NCBI GenBank assembly: GCA_017620335.1 | Contig: JAFZQO010000053.1 | Span: forward strand, 1-64,000 | Direction of reading: 5' to 3' | Origin: Bacteroidales bacterium | GTDB taxonomy: Bacteria > Bacteroidota > Bacteroidia > Bacteroidales > UBA932 | Length of the DNA: 64,000 nt | Shown here: in pieces, positions 10,180 through 17,938 of the stretch | Layout: each line of letters begins with the position of its first letter | How positions within the stretch are numbered: the first letter of the stretch is position 1 | Position numbers and translations under genes: made by a program | Notes under the pieces: generated by a model | Databases searched by the model: none | What the model saw: the letters and a program-made list of their open reading frames with translations, nothing else | Told to the model about the DNA's origin: nothing

Positions 10180-10187
10180 CAAAGTTA
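10180..10187 (-). promoter_or_regulatory. -7 box for the YhcC-type gene
   Basis: TAACTTTG on the minus strand matches TANNTTTG. A TTTG 23 bases further upstream (10211-10214) is at a longer spacing than usual. The predicted start site is only a few bases before the chosen ATG at 10170. Confidence 0.45.
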
Positions 10188-10199
10188 CTGGAAATTACC

Positions 10200-10207
10200 T
10201 ATATTTG
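10200..10207 (+). promoter_or_regulatory. -7 box for the NlpC/P60 gene
   Basis: TATATTTG is a perfect -7 box and is followed 18 bases later by the ATG at 10226. No good -33 TTTG is visible at the expected spacing. The box argues against the in-frame ATG candidates at or before 10214. Confidence 0.55.
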
Positions 10208-10225
10208 CATCAAATGACAGCTTGT

Positions 10226-11209
10226 ATGAAGACTTTCGTTACAGCGTTCTGCGCGATGGCCCTCTGCCTCGCGGCGGCCGCCCAGGTCCCGGGCGGCGAA
10301 GGCCGCCGCTGGGCGGTCACCGGCCTGTCGGCCGACTTCATGCGCGAGGCGCCGGACTACACCGCCGAGAACGGCGACCAGGCCCTGATGGGCACGGTTG
10401 TCGAGATCATCGGCGAAGAGGGCTACTGGCGGCGCATCGTCACTCCGGAACCCTACACTGCCTGGACCACGGACCTGGGCCTGACGGAGATGTCCGAAAC
10501 GCAGGTCAATGACTACATCGCCTCCGACAAATACATCTGCACCGCAGACATAACTTACATCTATTCCGAGCCTTCAGACAAATCTTTGAAAGTCAGCGAA
10601 TTCGTAATGGGAGGACTGGTCCGCACCGTGTCCGGTAGCAATGGAAAAACCCTGAAGAAAGGCCGTTTCCTCGCCTGCATGCTGCCCGACGGGCGGCAGG
10701 GCTGGGTGCGCAAGGGAGACGTTGAGGACTTCGCAGCTTGGGCTTCTTCACGCAGCCTGACCGGCGATAACGTCGTCTCGACCGCCCTGCGCTTCCTCGG
10801 GACCCCTTACATGTGGGGCGGAACATCCGTCAAGGAGGTGGACTGCAGCGGCCTGACGCGCTGCGTTTTCTTCATGAACGGGCTGCTGCTGCCGCGCAAC
10901 GCCTCGCAGCAGGCCCGCGTCGGCGCCCCGGCCCCACTCGATGCCCTCGAGCCCGGAGACCTGCTGTTCTTCGGCACTCCCGCAACGGACGAAAAGCCGG
11001 CGCGGGTGAACCATGTCGGCATATACATCGGCGACAGCCGCTTCATCCAGGCCTCGCATTACGTCCGCATCAGCTCCCTGGACCCCTCGGCGCCGGACCA
11101 TTACGAGCGCGACCCCCTCTTCGCCCGCCGCCTCATCGGCCACGAACTCGACGCCCCCGGCGTCACCAGCCTGTCGAAAAGCCCCTGGTACTTCATCCAA
11201 CCAGAATAA
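10226..11209 (+). CDS. SH3-NlpC/P60 cell-wall peptidase (gamma-D-glutamyl-diamino acid endopeptidase-like)
   Basis: This is a 327-residue exported protein with a signal peptide ending near Ala19. Two SH3-like segments (about residues 28-165) come before a C-terminal NlpC/P60 catalytic domain. The active site is Cys207 in VDCSGL, His263 in NHVGIYIG and His278 in ASHYV. This layout is that of YkfC-like enzymes, which cut muropeptides between D-Glu and the diamino acid during wall recycling. The start was set to the Met of MKTFVTAF because the promoter box ends at 10207. The gene stands alone on the plus strand. Confidence 0.9.
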   Translation: MKTFVTAFCAMALCLAAAAQVPGGEGRRWAVTGLSADFMREAPDYTAENGDQALMGTVVEIIGEEGYWRRIVTPEPYTAWTTDLGLTEMSETQVNDYIASDKYICTADITYIYSEPSDKSLKVSEFVMGGLVRTVSGSNGKTLKKGRFLACMLPDGRQGWVRKGDVEDFAAWASSRSLTGDNVVSTALRFLGTPYMWGGTSVKEVDCSGLTRCVFFMNGLLLPRNASQQARVGAPAPLDALEPGDLLFFGTPATDEKPARVNHVGIYIGDSRFIQASHYVRISSLDPSAPDHYERDPLFARRLIGHELDAPGVTSLSKSPWYFIQPE

Positions 11210-11214
11210 AAGGA

Positions 11215-11245
11215 TTGTATCTCTGATGCCTTTTTCCTATCTTTG
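11215..11245 (+). promoter_or_regulatory. Promoter of the ORF6N gene
   Basis: TTG (11215-11217), a 20-base spacer and TATCTTTG (11238-11245) fit the Bacteroidota promoter. The start site near 11252 leaves a leader of about 120 bases before the ORF6N start codon, longer than for other genes in the window. Confidence 0.6.
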
Positions 11246-11284
11246 CATCAGAAACAAGTCTGAACACCGTAGCGCTTAGAGTCT

Positions 11285-11324
11285 ACAATGCGAGCTAGGT
11301 CATATCGCGCCTGGCCCGCATTGT
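11285..11324 (+). repeat. Leader hairpin upstream of the ORF6N gene
   Basis: ACAATGCG (11285-11292) is exactly complementary to CGCATTGT (11317-11324), giving an 8-bp stem around a 24-base loop within the leader. It has no T run, so it is not an obvious terminator. It might be a translational control element or a scar of a mobile element. Confidence 0.4.
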
Positions 11325-11369
11325 CGTTTTATGTGGACGATGTCAGCGTAAAGGACTAATAATCAGAGT

Positions 11370-11981
11370 ATGGAAGAGGGTGATGCCATAAAAAGCAAGA
11401 TCTATCTTATTCGCGGTGAGCAGGTAATGCTTGACAGCGACCTCGCCGAGTTGTATGGCGTTGAAACAAAAAGACTGAATGAACAAGTCAGGAGAAATCA
11501 AGACAGATTCCCAAGTGATTTTATGTTCCAGCTGACTGCTCAGGAGTACAACAACTTGATATCGCAAAATGCGACTTCAAGTTGGGGCGGAAGGAGAAAA
11601 AATCCTTTGGTGTTTACGAGCCTGGGTATATCAATGCTGAGTAGCGTATTGACTTCAAATGTGGCAATTCAAGCCAACATCCGCATCATGCGGGCCTTCG
11701 TGGCTATGCGGAAACAGCTCTCTGAATTGTCGGTACAACAGATGCAAATCGAACGGTTGGAAATGAAGGTCGACAAGCTTAATGATTACGTCGAGACCAT
11801 CTTGCATGACCAGAATGAAATCAATGAAGAAACCGCAATGCAGCTTGAGCTTATTAACCAATCCATCGCACAGTTGAATACTTACCGAGAATCAGAAAAG
11901 CCAAGACCCAGAAAAGGAACTGCCCGGTTCAAACGGTCGTTCCGATCCAATGCCCTACGTACCGTCTCCATACTCTCATAG
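11370..11981 (+). CDS. ORF6N-domain DNA-binding protein
   Basis: This is a 203-residue protein whose first ~90 residues are the ORF6N domain, with IYLIRGEQVMLDSDLAELYG, ETKRLNEQVRRN and RFPSDFMFQLT. The domain is found in phage antirepressor-type proteins and in many Bacteroidales chromosomes, often near mobile DNA. The middle is a helical, probably coiled-coil stretch, and the C-terminus is basic (KPRPRKGTARFKR). Base composition is lower in GC than in its neighbours, which suggests acquisition. Its last 100 bases overlap the 3' end of the convergent kinase gene. The target is unknown. Confidence 0.82.
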   Translation: MEEGDAIKSKIYLIRGEQVMLDSDLAELYGVETKRLNEQVRRNQDRFPSDFMFQLTAQEYNNLISQNATSSWGGRRKNPLVFTSLGISMLSSVLTSNVAIQANIRIMRAFVAMRKQLSELSVQQMQIERLEMKVDKLNDYVETILHDQNEINEETAMQLELINQSIAQLNTYRESEKPRPRKGTARFKRSFRSNALRTVSILS

Positions 11982-12544
11982 CGTTTGTCCGGATCCTTAC
12001 GGGTACATTTGGCAGCAACAGCGCTATACCGATGCGGAAAGACCTGGCGAAGGATAAGCCCGAAGTCTATGATTTTCACATTGCCACCGTTGCGCGTCAC
12101 AAGTATATTTCCAGGCTTAAGGTCGCGGTGCAGTATCTGCTTGCTATGGATGTAGGCAAGTGCGTCGGCTAATTGGTCCACAACCCTCCGGCGGGCAGCT
12201 TTTGAGGGCTTGCCGGTCAGGAACGTGTCAAGCCGCACTCCATCGATGTATTCCATGACAATACAGGGACCGAGCGTATCGTTTACCTCCTTGGCGTAGG
12301 CCTTGACGATATTGGGATGGTCGAGCTGCACCATCAGCCCATACTCTTTCTTCAGTAGTTCCAGATAAACACCCTGGTCTTTGTACTCAGGCTTCAGGCC
12401 CTTCAGGATGAACCACCGTCCTTGCCTCTTGGCTTTCACCATGCGGTTGAAAGAGCGGCTGGGCATCTCTTCATAAGCGGTGCGGCTGTCGCTGTCCGAA
12501 AGGAACCGTCCGTTGATGGGACCTGATGTGCTGACGTCGTTCAT
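11882..12544 (-). CDS. Truncated Ser/Thr protein kinase lacking the activation segment
   Basis: This is a 220-residue Hanks-type kinase-like protein. It keeps the ATP-anchoring Lys48 (FILKGLK), the helix-C Glu near 67, the catalytic loop HRDLKPGN (Asp141, Asn146) and the DFG motif (Asp160). Directly after DFG it jumps to a sequence typical of the last helices (RYSAVAAKCTRKDPDKRYES). The activation loop, the APE motif and helices F-G, roughly 70-90 residues, are missing without a frame break. It may be an inactive relic or a pseudokinase. The start is the ATG of MNDVSTSG. It converges on the ORF6N gene and is divergent from the next gene. Confidence 0.7.
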   Translation of the reverse strand: MNDVSTSGPINGRFLSDSDSRTAYEEMPSRSFNRMVKAKRQGRWFILKGLKPEYKDQGVYLELLKKEYGLMVQLDHPNIVKAYAKEVNDTLGPCIVMEYIDGVRLDTFLTGKPSKAARRRVVDQLADALAYIHSKQILHRDLKPGNILVTRNGGNVKIIDFGLILRQVFPHRYSAVAAKCTRKDPDKRYESMETVRRALDRNDRLNRAVPFLGLGFSDSR

Positions 12545-12676
12545 TATTGAGCTTGATTCACCGTGTAAAGTTTCAACAAATCCCTCACAAAACTTCCCAG
12601 AAACCACAAAGGACCAAAATGGACCGGATAATTCGAGAAAATAAATGCATCTTTGTATCATCACTGAATGCCGATG

Positions 12677-13270
12677 AACATGAAAAAGACCAGCCCTGAG
12701 ATCCACGAGCTCAAGAAGCAGATCGAAGACCGTCTGAAAAGGAAAATGAAAACGCCCAATGATTTCATCTTCCTCAGCGGAGTCATCTGGGAACGCCCCC
12801 ATGAAACGATAAGTACGACCACATTGAAGAGGCTCTGGGGATATATAGATGGTGCCGACGAGACCCGTGGCAGTACCCTGGACATTCTTTCCACATCGCT
12901 CGGTTATCAAGACTGGGACGATTTCCTGGCTAAGATAGAAAAGGGAAGCGGGTCCGATCCTGTCGTTTCTTTCCATATCGGCATTGACAAACTGCAGGCC
13001 GGCGACCGGGTGTACGTGTCATGGAAACCGGACCGCCGCTGCACTTTCCGCTATCTCGGAGACGCAAAATTCATCGTAGAACAAGCTGAGAACTCGAAAC
13101 TCAGGGTGGGTGACACTTTCTATACCACACTCTTCATCCTTAATGAGCCGTTGTACATCAATAACCTTGTTCAAGGGAACAATCCTCCCACACCATTCGT
13201 CGTCGGCAACAGGGACGGCCTGTGTGAACTGGAATTGGTCCGCGATGAACTCAACCCTATCCGGAAATGA
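12677..13270 (+). CDS. Helix-turn-helix-like protein with a beta-rich C-terminal domain, function unknown
   Basis: This protein of about 197 residues is counted from the Met of MKKTSPEI (an ATG at 12668 is also possible). The N-terminal half contains ISTTTLKRLWGYI and STLDILSTSLGYQDWDDF. This is a pattern I recognise from Bacteroidales proteins of unknown function that looks like a DNA-binding helix-turn-helix unit. The C-terminal half is beta-rich (GDRVYVSW, VGDTFYTTLFILNEPLY) and could bind a ligand. It is transcribed away from the truncated kinase, and both share the region 12545-12676. No enzymatic motif is visible. Confidence 0.6.
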   Translation, partial: NMKKTSPEIHELKKQIEDRLKRKMKTPNDFIFLSGVIWERPHETISTTTLKRLWGYIDGADETRGSTLDILSTSLGYQDWDDFLAKIEKGSGSDPVVSFHIGIDKLQAGDRVYVSWKPDRRCTFRYLGDAKFIVEQAENSKLRVGDTFYTTLFILNEPLYINNLVQGNNPPTPFVVGNRDGLCELELVRDELNPIRK

Positions 13271-13271
13271 A

Positions 13272-13304
13272 TTGATGTGAAATAAAGAAAAAATGCTATC
13301 TTTG
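13272..13304 (+). promoter_or_regulatory. Promoter of the 92-residue conserved protein gene
   Basis: A perfect -7 box TATCTTTG (13297-13304) has a TTG (13272-13274) 22 bases upstream, slightly longer than the usual 19-21. The start codon at 13333 follows 28 bases after the box. Confidence 0.5.
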
Positions 13305-13332
13305 CAGCGACAATTCTAAACGATTGAGAAAA

Positions 13333-13611
13333 ATGAATCTTAGAGACATCAAAAAGGACATCGAGTTCGTGCTCAGCGCATTCGTGGATGACTGTTATTT
13401 CCTCGCCGCCTGCAATCCCGACATTTCGGATGAAGGGCTCTCCAACCTCCTCGACGAGGCCATCGACCTCTTCAACGACCTTAAGGACAAGGTCAGCGCC
13501 AAGGTCGAAGGCGGAAAGAAGGCCTATTACAATGGCCTGCGCAAGGAACTCCTCGAGAAGACCGACGGTCTTTACGACAAGCTCAGCAACCTCGTAAAGG
13601 ATACGAAATAA
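13333..13611 (+). CDS. Small conserved helical protein, function unknown
   Basis: This is a 92-residue acidic, all-helical protein starting at MNLRDIKKDIEF. An ATG 9 bases upstream is possible but less likely. It contains no signal peptide, membrane segment or cysteine cluster beyond the two isolated Cys near residues 22 and 28. Similar small proteins occur in Bacteroidales, to my recollection without assigned function. It has its own promoter and is followed by a strong hairpin, so it is a single-gene unit. Confidence 0.7.
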   Translation: MNLRDIKKDIEFVLSAFVDDCYFLAACNPDISDEGLSNLLDEAIDLFNDLKDKVSAKVEGGKKAYYNGLRKELLEKTDGLYDKLSNLVKDTK

Positions 13612-13630
13612 GTCTTACGGACAGAGATAA

Positions 13631-13665
13631 AAGGAGGGTGACCGGCAGTGCCGGTCACCCTCCTT
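13631..13665. terminator. Bidirectional terminator hairpin
   Basis: A perfect 16-bp stem (13631-13646 with 13650-13665, loop AGT) lies between the small-protein gene and radA, which converge on it. On the minus strand the stem is followed by a short T-rich stretch, so it fits radA best. Confidence 0.7.
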
Positions 13666-13781
13666 GTTACTATCAAAACCTTATTACCATTTATAACCAA
13701 CTGTCCTGAATGGACTTGAATCGTTATCTTGGACAGCGGGACGGGCGGATGGTTTAAAACAAAAGCGTATTTTTCAAACTT

Positions 13782-15149
13782 TTATTTGAACAGGGCCTTG
13801 ACGAGGGCGGGGACGTCCGCCACCTTCACCACCTGGATGCCCTCTGCAGACTTCTTGTCGAAGGAGGAGAACGAAGAGACGAATATCTTCCGGAAGCCGA
13901 GCCTGGCGGCCTCGGCGATGCGCCGGTCGGTCTGGCCGACCGGGCGGATCTCGCCGCTGAGGCCGACCTCCCCGGCGAAGCAGACGTCCGGCGGGATGGC
14001 GAAATCGAAATTGGACGAGAGTACGGCGCAGATGACGGCGAGGTCGCAGGCCGGATCGCTTACCTTCAGGCCGCCGGCCATGTTGAGGAAGACGTCCTTG
14101 GCGCTGAGATGGAAGCCTGCACGGCGCTCCAGCACGGCGAGGAGCATGTTGAGCCTGCGCACGTCGAAGCCCGTCGCCGAGCGCTGCGCCGTGCCGTACG
14201 CGGCTGAACTCACCAGGGCCTGGACCTCGAAGAGGAAGGGCCTGGTGCCGTCCAGCATGGCGGCTACGGCGGTGCCGCTGAGACCCTGCTCATGCATGGG
14301 AATCAGCAGTTCGGAGGGATTGGAAACTTCGCGGAGACCCTGGCCGGTCATCTCGAACACGGCCAGCTCGGAAGTGGAGCCGAAGCGGTTCTTGATGCTG
14401 CGGAGCAGCCTGTAGGAACCGCGGTTGTCGCCCTCGAACTGCAGCACGACGTCCACGATATGCTCCAGGATCTTCGGTCCTGCGATGAATCCGTCCTTCG
14501 TGATATGGCCGATCAGGATGACAGGCACGCCGGTCTCCTTGGCGAAGCGCAGCAACTGGGCCGCCACCTCCTTTATCTGCGACACGGAACCGGGAGCGGA
14601 GTCCAGGGCCTCGGTGAACATTGTCTGGACGGAGTCCACTATCATCAGCTGGGGCATCATGGTGCGGGCCTCCTCAAGGATGTTCTCCATCAGGGTCTCG
14701 CTGAAAATGAAGCACTGCCCGGCGTCGCCTCCAAGGCGTTGCGCCCTCATCTTCACTTGGTTGACGCTCTCCTCGCCGGTGACATAGAGGGTCTTGAGGC
14801 CCTCGCAGTGAAGGGGAATCTGCAGGGAAAGGGTGGACTTGCCTATTCCGGGCTCGCCGCCGATAAGCACCAGCGAACCGGGCACTATGCCGCCGCCGAG
14901 GATGCGGTCGAGCTCGCCGTTCTGAAGCGAGATTCGGCTCTCGCCGGAGGCGGAGATATCGCGCAGCTGAACGGGGCGGCGGCGCTCCCCTGCAGGGGCA
15001 GCCGCCCCGCCGGAAGCGGGCTTCCGGCTCTCGCGCGGCTGCTCGACCATGGTGTTCCACTCCCCACAGGCGGGGCAGCGCCCCATCCATTTCGGGCTTT
15101 CGTTCCCGCATGAAGTGCAGAACCAGACTGTTTTGACCTTATTCGCCAT
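13782..15149 (-). CDS. radA: DNA repair protein RadA
   Basis: This 455-residue RecA-like ATPase stimulates branch migration in recombination. It has the N-terminal four-Cys zinc finger (CTSCGN and CPACGEW), a Walker A motif GGEPGIGKST, the RadA-specific KNRFGST motif and a Lon-like C-terminal domain. All family landmarks are in order. The start is the Met of MANKVKTVWFC. It lies inside the last codons of dacB, so the two genes overlap by about 11 bases and are probably translationally coupled. Confidence 0.95.
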   Translation of the reverse strand: MANKVKTVWFCTSCGNESPKWMGRCPACGEWNTMVEQPRESRKPASGGAAAPAGERRRPVQLRDISASGESRISLQNGELDRILGGGIVPGSLVLIGGEPGIGKSTLSLQIPLHCEGLKTLYVTGEESVNQVKMRAQRLGGDAGQCFIFSETLMENILEEARTMMPQLMIVDSVQTMFTEALDSAPGSVSQIKEVAAQLLRFAKETGVPVILIGHITKDGFIAGPKILEHIVDVVLQFEGDNRGSYRLLRSIKNRFGSTSELAVFEMTGQGLREVSNPSELLIPMHEQGLSGTAVAAMLDGTRPFLFEVQALVSSAAYGTAQRSATGFDVRRLNMLLAVLERRAGFHLSAKDVFLNMAGGLKVSDPACDLAVICAVLSSNFDFAIPPDVCFAGEVGLSGEIRPVGQTDRRIAEAARLGFRKIFVSSFSSFDKKSAEGIQVVKVADVPALVKALFK

Positions 15150-16656
15150 TTTCCTCTGCAAGTAAAGTGATTATGCGATCCATGATGAAATTGATCCTCG
15201 AAGAGGGGACCACGGTATTGTTCGTCATTATCGAGAACACGATGGTGTTCTCAGGTTTCCCGTCCGAAGAAAGGATATATCCGCTGAAACAGCGCACGCC
15301 GTTCATGCTGCCGCTCTTAATGCGGACACGGGAACGGACGGACTCGGGCGCGCTGCGCAGGCGGCTGGCCAGCGTCCCGCTGCCAGCCTGCGGCAGTGAC
15401 GCCAGGAAGTCCTTGTAGGACTGCACCTTGGTCATCGCCGTCAGGAAGTTTGTCGTGAACTCCGGAGTTATGTAGTTCTTGCGGGCCAGGCCGCTGCCAT
15501 CGTAGAACTGCATGCGGTCGGCGCCTGACACGCCGAGCCTGCCGAAGGCGGCCTGGCGCGCCTCCTGGCAGGATTCGAAGCGGGCGGAGCCCGCCTTCTC
15601 CTTCGCCATGACGCGCAGCAGCGCCTCCGCGTAATAATTGTCACTGTGTCCGTTGGTCTGACGGACGATGTCCTTCAGCGCCGGCGACAGGCTCTCCCCG
15701 ATGAAATGCAGCGAATCCTGCACTTCAGCGAGCGCCATCCCCGCCCCGTCGCCGTCGAAGTCCCTCAGACGGCCTGAAGCGTCGATGTCCGCAGGCCCTT
15801 CGGAAACATCGATTCCCTGATTCTCAAGGTATCTGTAGAAATAGAACGCGCAGGTGAGGGCCCCGAAGGGGTTGTTGCAGGTTATGCGCTTTGAAGCGGT
15901 CCCCAGCGCCAGGGATCCCGTCATGGAAGCCACGGGTACCAGGTCGGTACAAGCATAAAATAACTGGTCTCCGGACTCGGCCGGCCCCGTGACGGCGGTG
16001 TGGGTCCACTCCATCCAGGGAGTGTCAGGGAATGTCGGCGTAATCTTCACCGGGTCCCCTATCCTGGCGCCCGGCGCCACTGTGAAGGCCTGGAGGCCGT
16101 CGCCGAAGCTCAGTCCGGACATGACCGCACCGTCGCCGTTGGCGGCGTCCTCGAGCTGCCAAGACACATTCTGGGGCTCGCAGTCAAGCCACCGGCCGTC
16201 GCCCACGACGTATCCTTCGACCGAGCGTATCCCTGCCGCGCGCACCAGCTTTTCCCATTCGGAAAAAGTCTTCTGCAGGGCGAAGGCCACGCTGTCCCTC
16301 GCTCCTATGGTCGGATCCCCGCCGCCGACGATGTAAAGGTCTCCCTTCAAGACGCCGTCCTCGATACTTCCGCTGTAAGCCAGCCTGGTCTTGAAACGGT
16401 AGTCCGGACCCAGTTCGTTGAGTGCAAGACCGGTTGTGAAAACCTTGACATTGGACGCCGGCATCATGCGGGTGCGGGAATTGTATTCCGTTACCCTGCC
16501 CCCGCCGGCTTTCACGGCGGAAATGCCCCAGACGGCCTCCTTGAGCTCGTCCGTGGTCTTCAACTGCTCGACATATTTCTGCGCGGCGCCCTGGCCCTGG
16601 GCCAGCACGGCGCAAAGCAGCGCCGCGACCGCCAAGAACATCCTTTTCATATCCAT
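15139..16656 (-). CDS. dacB: D-alanyl-D-alanine carboxypeptidase/endopeptidase (PBP4 type)
   Basis: This is a 505-residue family S13 penicillin-binding protein acting on peptidoglycan in the periplasm. The signal peptide ends near QGQG. Active-site motifs are SNVK (SxxK), SDN in HSDNYYAEA (SxN) and KSG in RIKSGSMNG. The -7 box ends only two bases before the first ATG. Translation may therefore begin at the second in-frame ATG (16650, MKRMFLAV), which gives a normal signal peptide. It precedes radA with an overlap. Confidence 0.92.
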   Translation of the reverse strand: MDMKRMFLAVAALLCAVLAQGQGAAQKYVEQLKTTDELKEAVWGISAVKAGGGRVTEYNSRTRMMPASNVKVFTTGLALNELGPDYRFKTRLAYSGSIEDGVLKGDLYIVGGGDPTIGARDSVAFALQKTFSEWEKLVRAAGIRSVEGYVVGDGRWLDCEPQNVSWQLEDAANGDGAVMSGLSFGDGLQAFTVAPGARIGDPVKITPTFPDTPWMEWTHTAVTGPAESGDQLFYACTDLVPVASMTGSLALGTASKRITCNNPFGALTCAFYFYRYLENQGIDVSEGPADIDASGRLRDFDGDGAGMALAEVQDSLHFIGESLSPALKDIVRQTNGHSDNYYAEALLRVMAKEKAGSARFESCQEARQAAFGRLGVSGADRMQFYDGSGLARKNYITPEFTTNFLTAMTKVQSYKDFLASLPQAGSGTLASRLRSAPESVRSRVRIKSGSMNGVRCFSGYILSSDGKPENTIVFSIMTNNTVVPSSRINFIMDRIITLLAEENGE

Positions 16657-16657
16657 A

Positions 16658-16665
16658 CAAATTTA
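16658..16665 (-). promoter_or_regulatory. -7 box of dacB
   Basis: TAAATTTG on the minus strand matches TANNTTTG. It is immediately next to the dacB start, predicting a leaderless or nearly leaderless mRNA. A -33 box is not clear. Confidence 0.4.
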
Positions 16666-16677
16666 GGCAATTATTCT

Positions 16678-16685
16678 TAACTTTG
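16678..16685 (+). promoter_or_regulatory. -7 box of galE
   Basis: TAACTTTG matches TANNTTTG and lies 22 bases before the galE start codon. No convincing -33 box is present at the usual spacing. Confidence 0.45.
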
Positions 16686-16707
16686 ACTGTTCAAGATTAG
16701 TTCGGTT

Positions 16708-17730
16708 ATGAAAAAGACGGTATTGGTTTCAGGAGGCGCCGGATTCATCGGCAGCCATGTGACGGTGGAGCTTGTAGAAGCCGGCTATGATGTCGTAGTG
16801 GCGGACAACATGTCCAATTGCGACATGACCTGCTTCGACGGAGTCACCAAAATCATCGGACGCAGGTTGCCGTTCATCCGGATGGATTTCTGTGACATGG
16901 AGGCGGTCGAGCGTCTTTTCTCCGACTATCAGATAGATGCAGTGATACATTTCGCGGCCTTCAAGGCCGTGGGAGAGTCCGTCGCCGAACCGATCCTTTA
17001 TTACCGCAACAACCTTTCTTCCTTCCTCAATGTCCTGGAGGCGGCCCGCTCCCACGGCGGATGCAACGTCCTTTTCTCCTCCTCCGCCACAGTATATGGC
17101 GAACCGGACGAAACGCCCGTCACCGAACGCTCCCCGCGCCAGCCCGCCACCTCGCCCTACGGAAACACCAAGCAGATGTGCGAGGATTTCCTGCGCGACG
17201 CCGTCAAGGCCTATCCGGAAATCAAGGGCATCGCCCTGCGCTACTTCAACCCCATCGGGGCGCATCCGTCAGCCCTGATCGGCGAACTGCCGCGCGGAGT
17301 TCCCAACAACCTCGTCCCCTTCATCACCCAGACCGCCATAGGCAAGCGCGAATGCCTCAACATCTTCGGCAACGACTACCCCACCCCGGACGGCACATGC
17401 CTGCGCGACTATATCGACATTGTGGACCTGGCCAAAGCACATGTCTGCGCTGTCGCCAGAATGTTGGATGGCAGGATGAAAGAGCCTTACGAGATATTCA
17501 ACATCGGCACCGGCCGCCCTGTTTCCGTCTTGGAACTGGTCAACGCCTTCGAAAAGGTGAACGGCGTGAAGGTCAACCACCGTTTTGCCCCGCGCCGGGC
17601 CGGCGACGTGACGGCCATCTGGGCCGACCCGTCGCTGGCCAACCGCGAGCTCGGCTGGAAGGCGGAGCGCAGCGTCGAAGACACCCTCGCCGCCGCCTGG
17701 GCCTGGGAGAAGCACCTCGCCGGAAAATAA
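16708..17730 (+). CDS. galE: UDP-glucose 4-epimerase
   Basis: This is a 340-residue short-chain dehydrogenase-type epimerase interconverting UDP-glucose and UDP-galactose. It has the NAD-binding motif GGAGFIGSH (residues 9-17), the catalytic Ser in FSSSATVYG (about 124-126) and the YxxxK pair Tyr151/Lys155 in SPYGNTK. Later conserved stretches are also present (LRYFNPIGAHPS, GDGTCLRDYIDV-like). It is full length for the family. It stands alone and supplies UDP-galactose for envelope glycans. Galactose catabolic genes are not adjacent. Confidence 0.95.
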   Translation: MKKTVLVSGGAGFIGSHVTVELVEAGYDVVVADNMSNCDMTCFDGVTKIIGRRLPFIRMDFCDMEAVERLFSDYQIDAVIHFAAFKAVGESVAEPILYYRNNLSSFLNVLEAARSHGGCNVLFSSSATVYGEPDETPVTERSPRQPATSPYGNTKQMCEDFLRDAVKAYPEIKGIALRYFNPIGAHPSALIGELPRGVPNNLVPFITQTAIGKRECLNIFGNDYPTPDGTCLRDYIDIVDLAKAHVCAVARMLDGRMKEPYEIFNIGTGRPVSVLELVNAFEKVNGVKVNHRFAPRRAGDVTAIWADPSLANRELGWKAERSVEDTLAAAWAWEKHLAGK

Positions 17731-17747
17731 TCCCCACACCCCCGCAT

Positions 17748-17876
17748 CCTTCTACCTCAGGTCGAAGGATAACGCCATTTTCGGCAAAAACCCCCACTTC
17801 CTTCTACCTCAGGTCGAAGGATAACGCCATTTTCGGCAAAAACCCCCACTTCCTTCTACCGCAGGTCGAAGGATGA
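17748..17876. repeat. Tandem 52-nt repeat, 2.5 copies
   Basis: Two full copies (17748-17799, 17800-17851) and a partial third (17852-17876) are nearly identical, with a period of exactly 52 bases. Each begins with an imperfect inverted repeat, CCTTCTACC followed by GGTCGAAGG. Spacer sequence (CGCCATTTTCGGC, then AAAAACCCCCAC) comes next. The third copy has small changes (ACCGCAGG, GGATGACG) and runs into the beginning of the radical SAM reading frame. It is not a CRISPR array because the spacers are identical. Confidence 0.9.
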
Positions 17877-17938
17877 CGAAAAAAAAGGGGGTTCATGCAG
17901 TATTTGAGACAGAAGGACGTTATTTAGTCGTGCAAGAG

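Noticed and set aside
12545-12976. N-terminal extension of the kinase frame to an ATG at 12976.
   Set aside because: The extra 144 residues overlap the divergent gene and its promoter region in antisense and have no kinase-like sequence. The ATG at 12544 gives a plausible start.
17748-17876. CRISPR array.
   Set aside because: There are only 2.5 units, the parts between the inverted repeats are identical rather than unique, and no cas genes are present.
17873-17938. Extended start for the radical SAM protein.
   Set aside because: The added 22 residues begin within the tandem repeat and do not resemble the family. It is kept only as an alternative.
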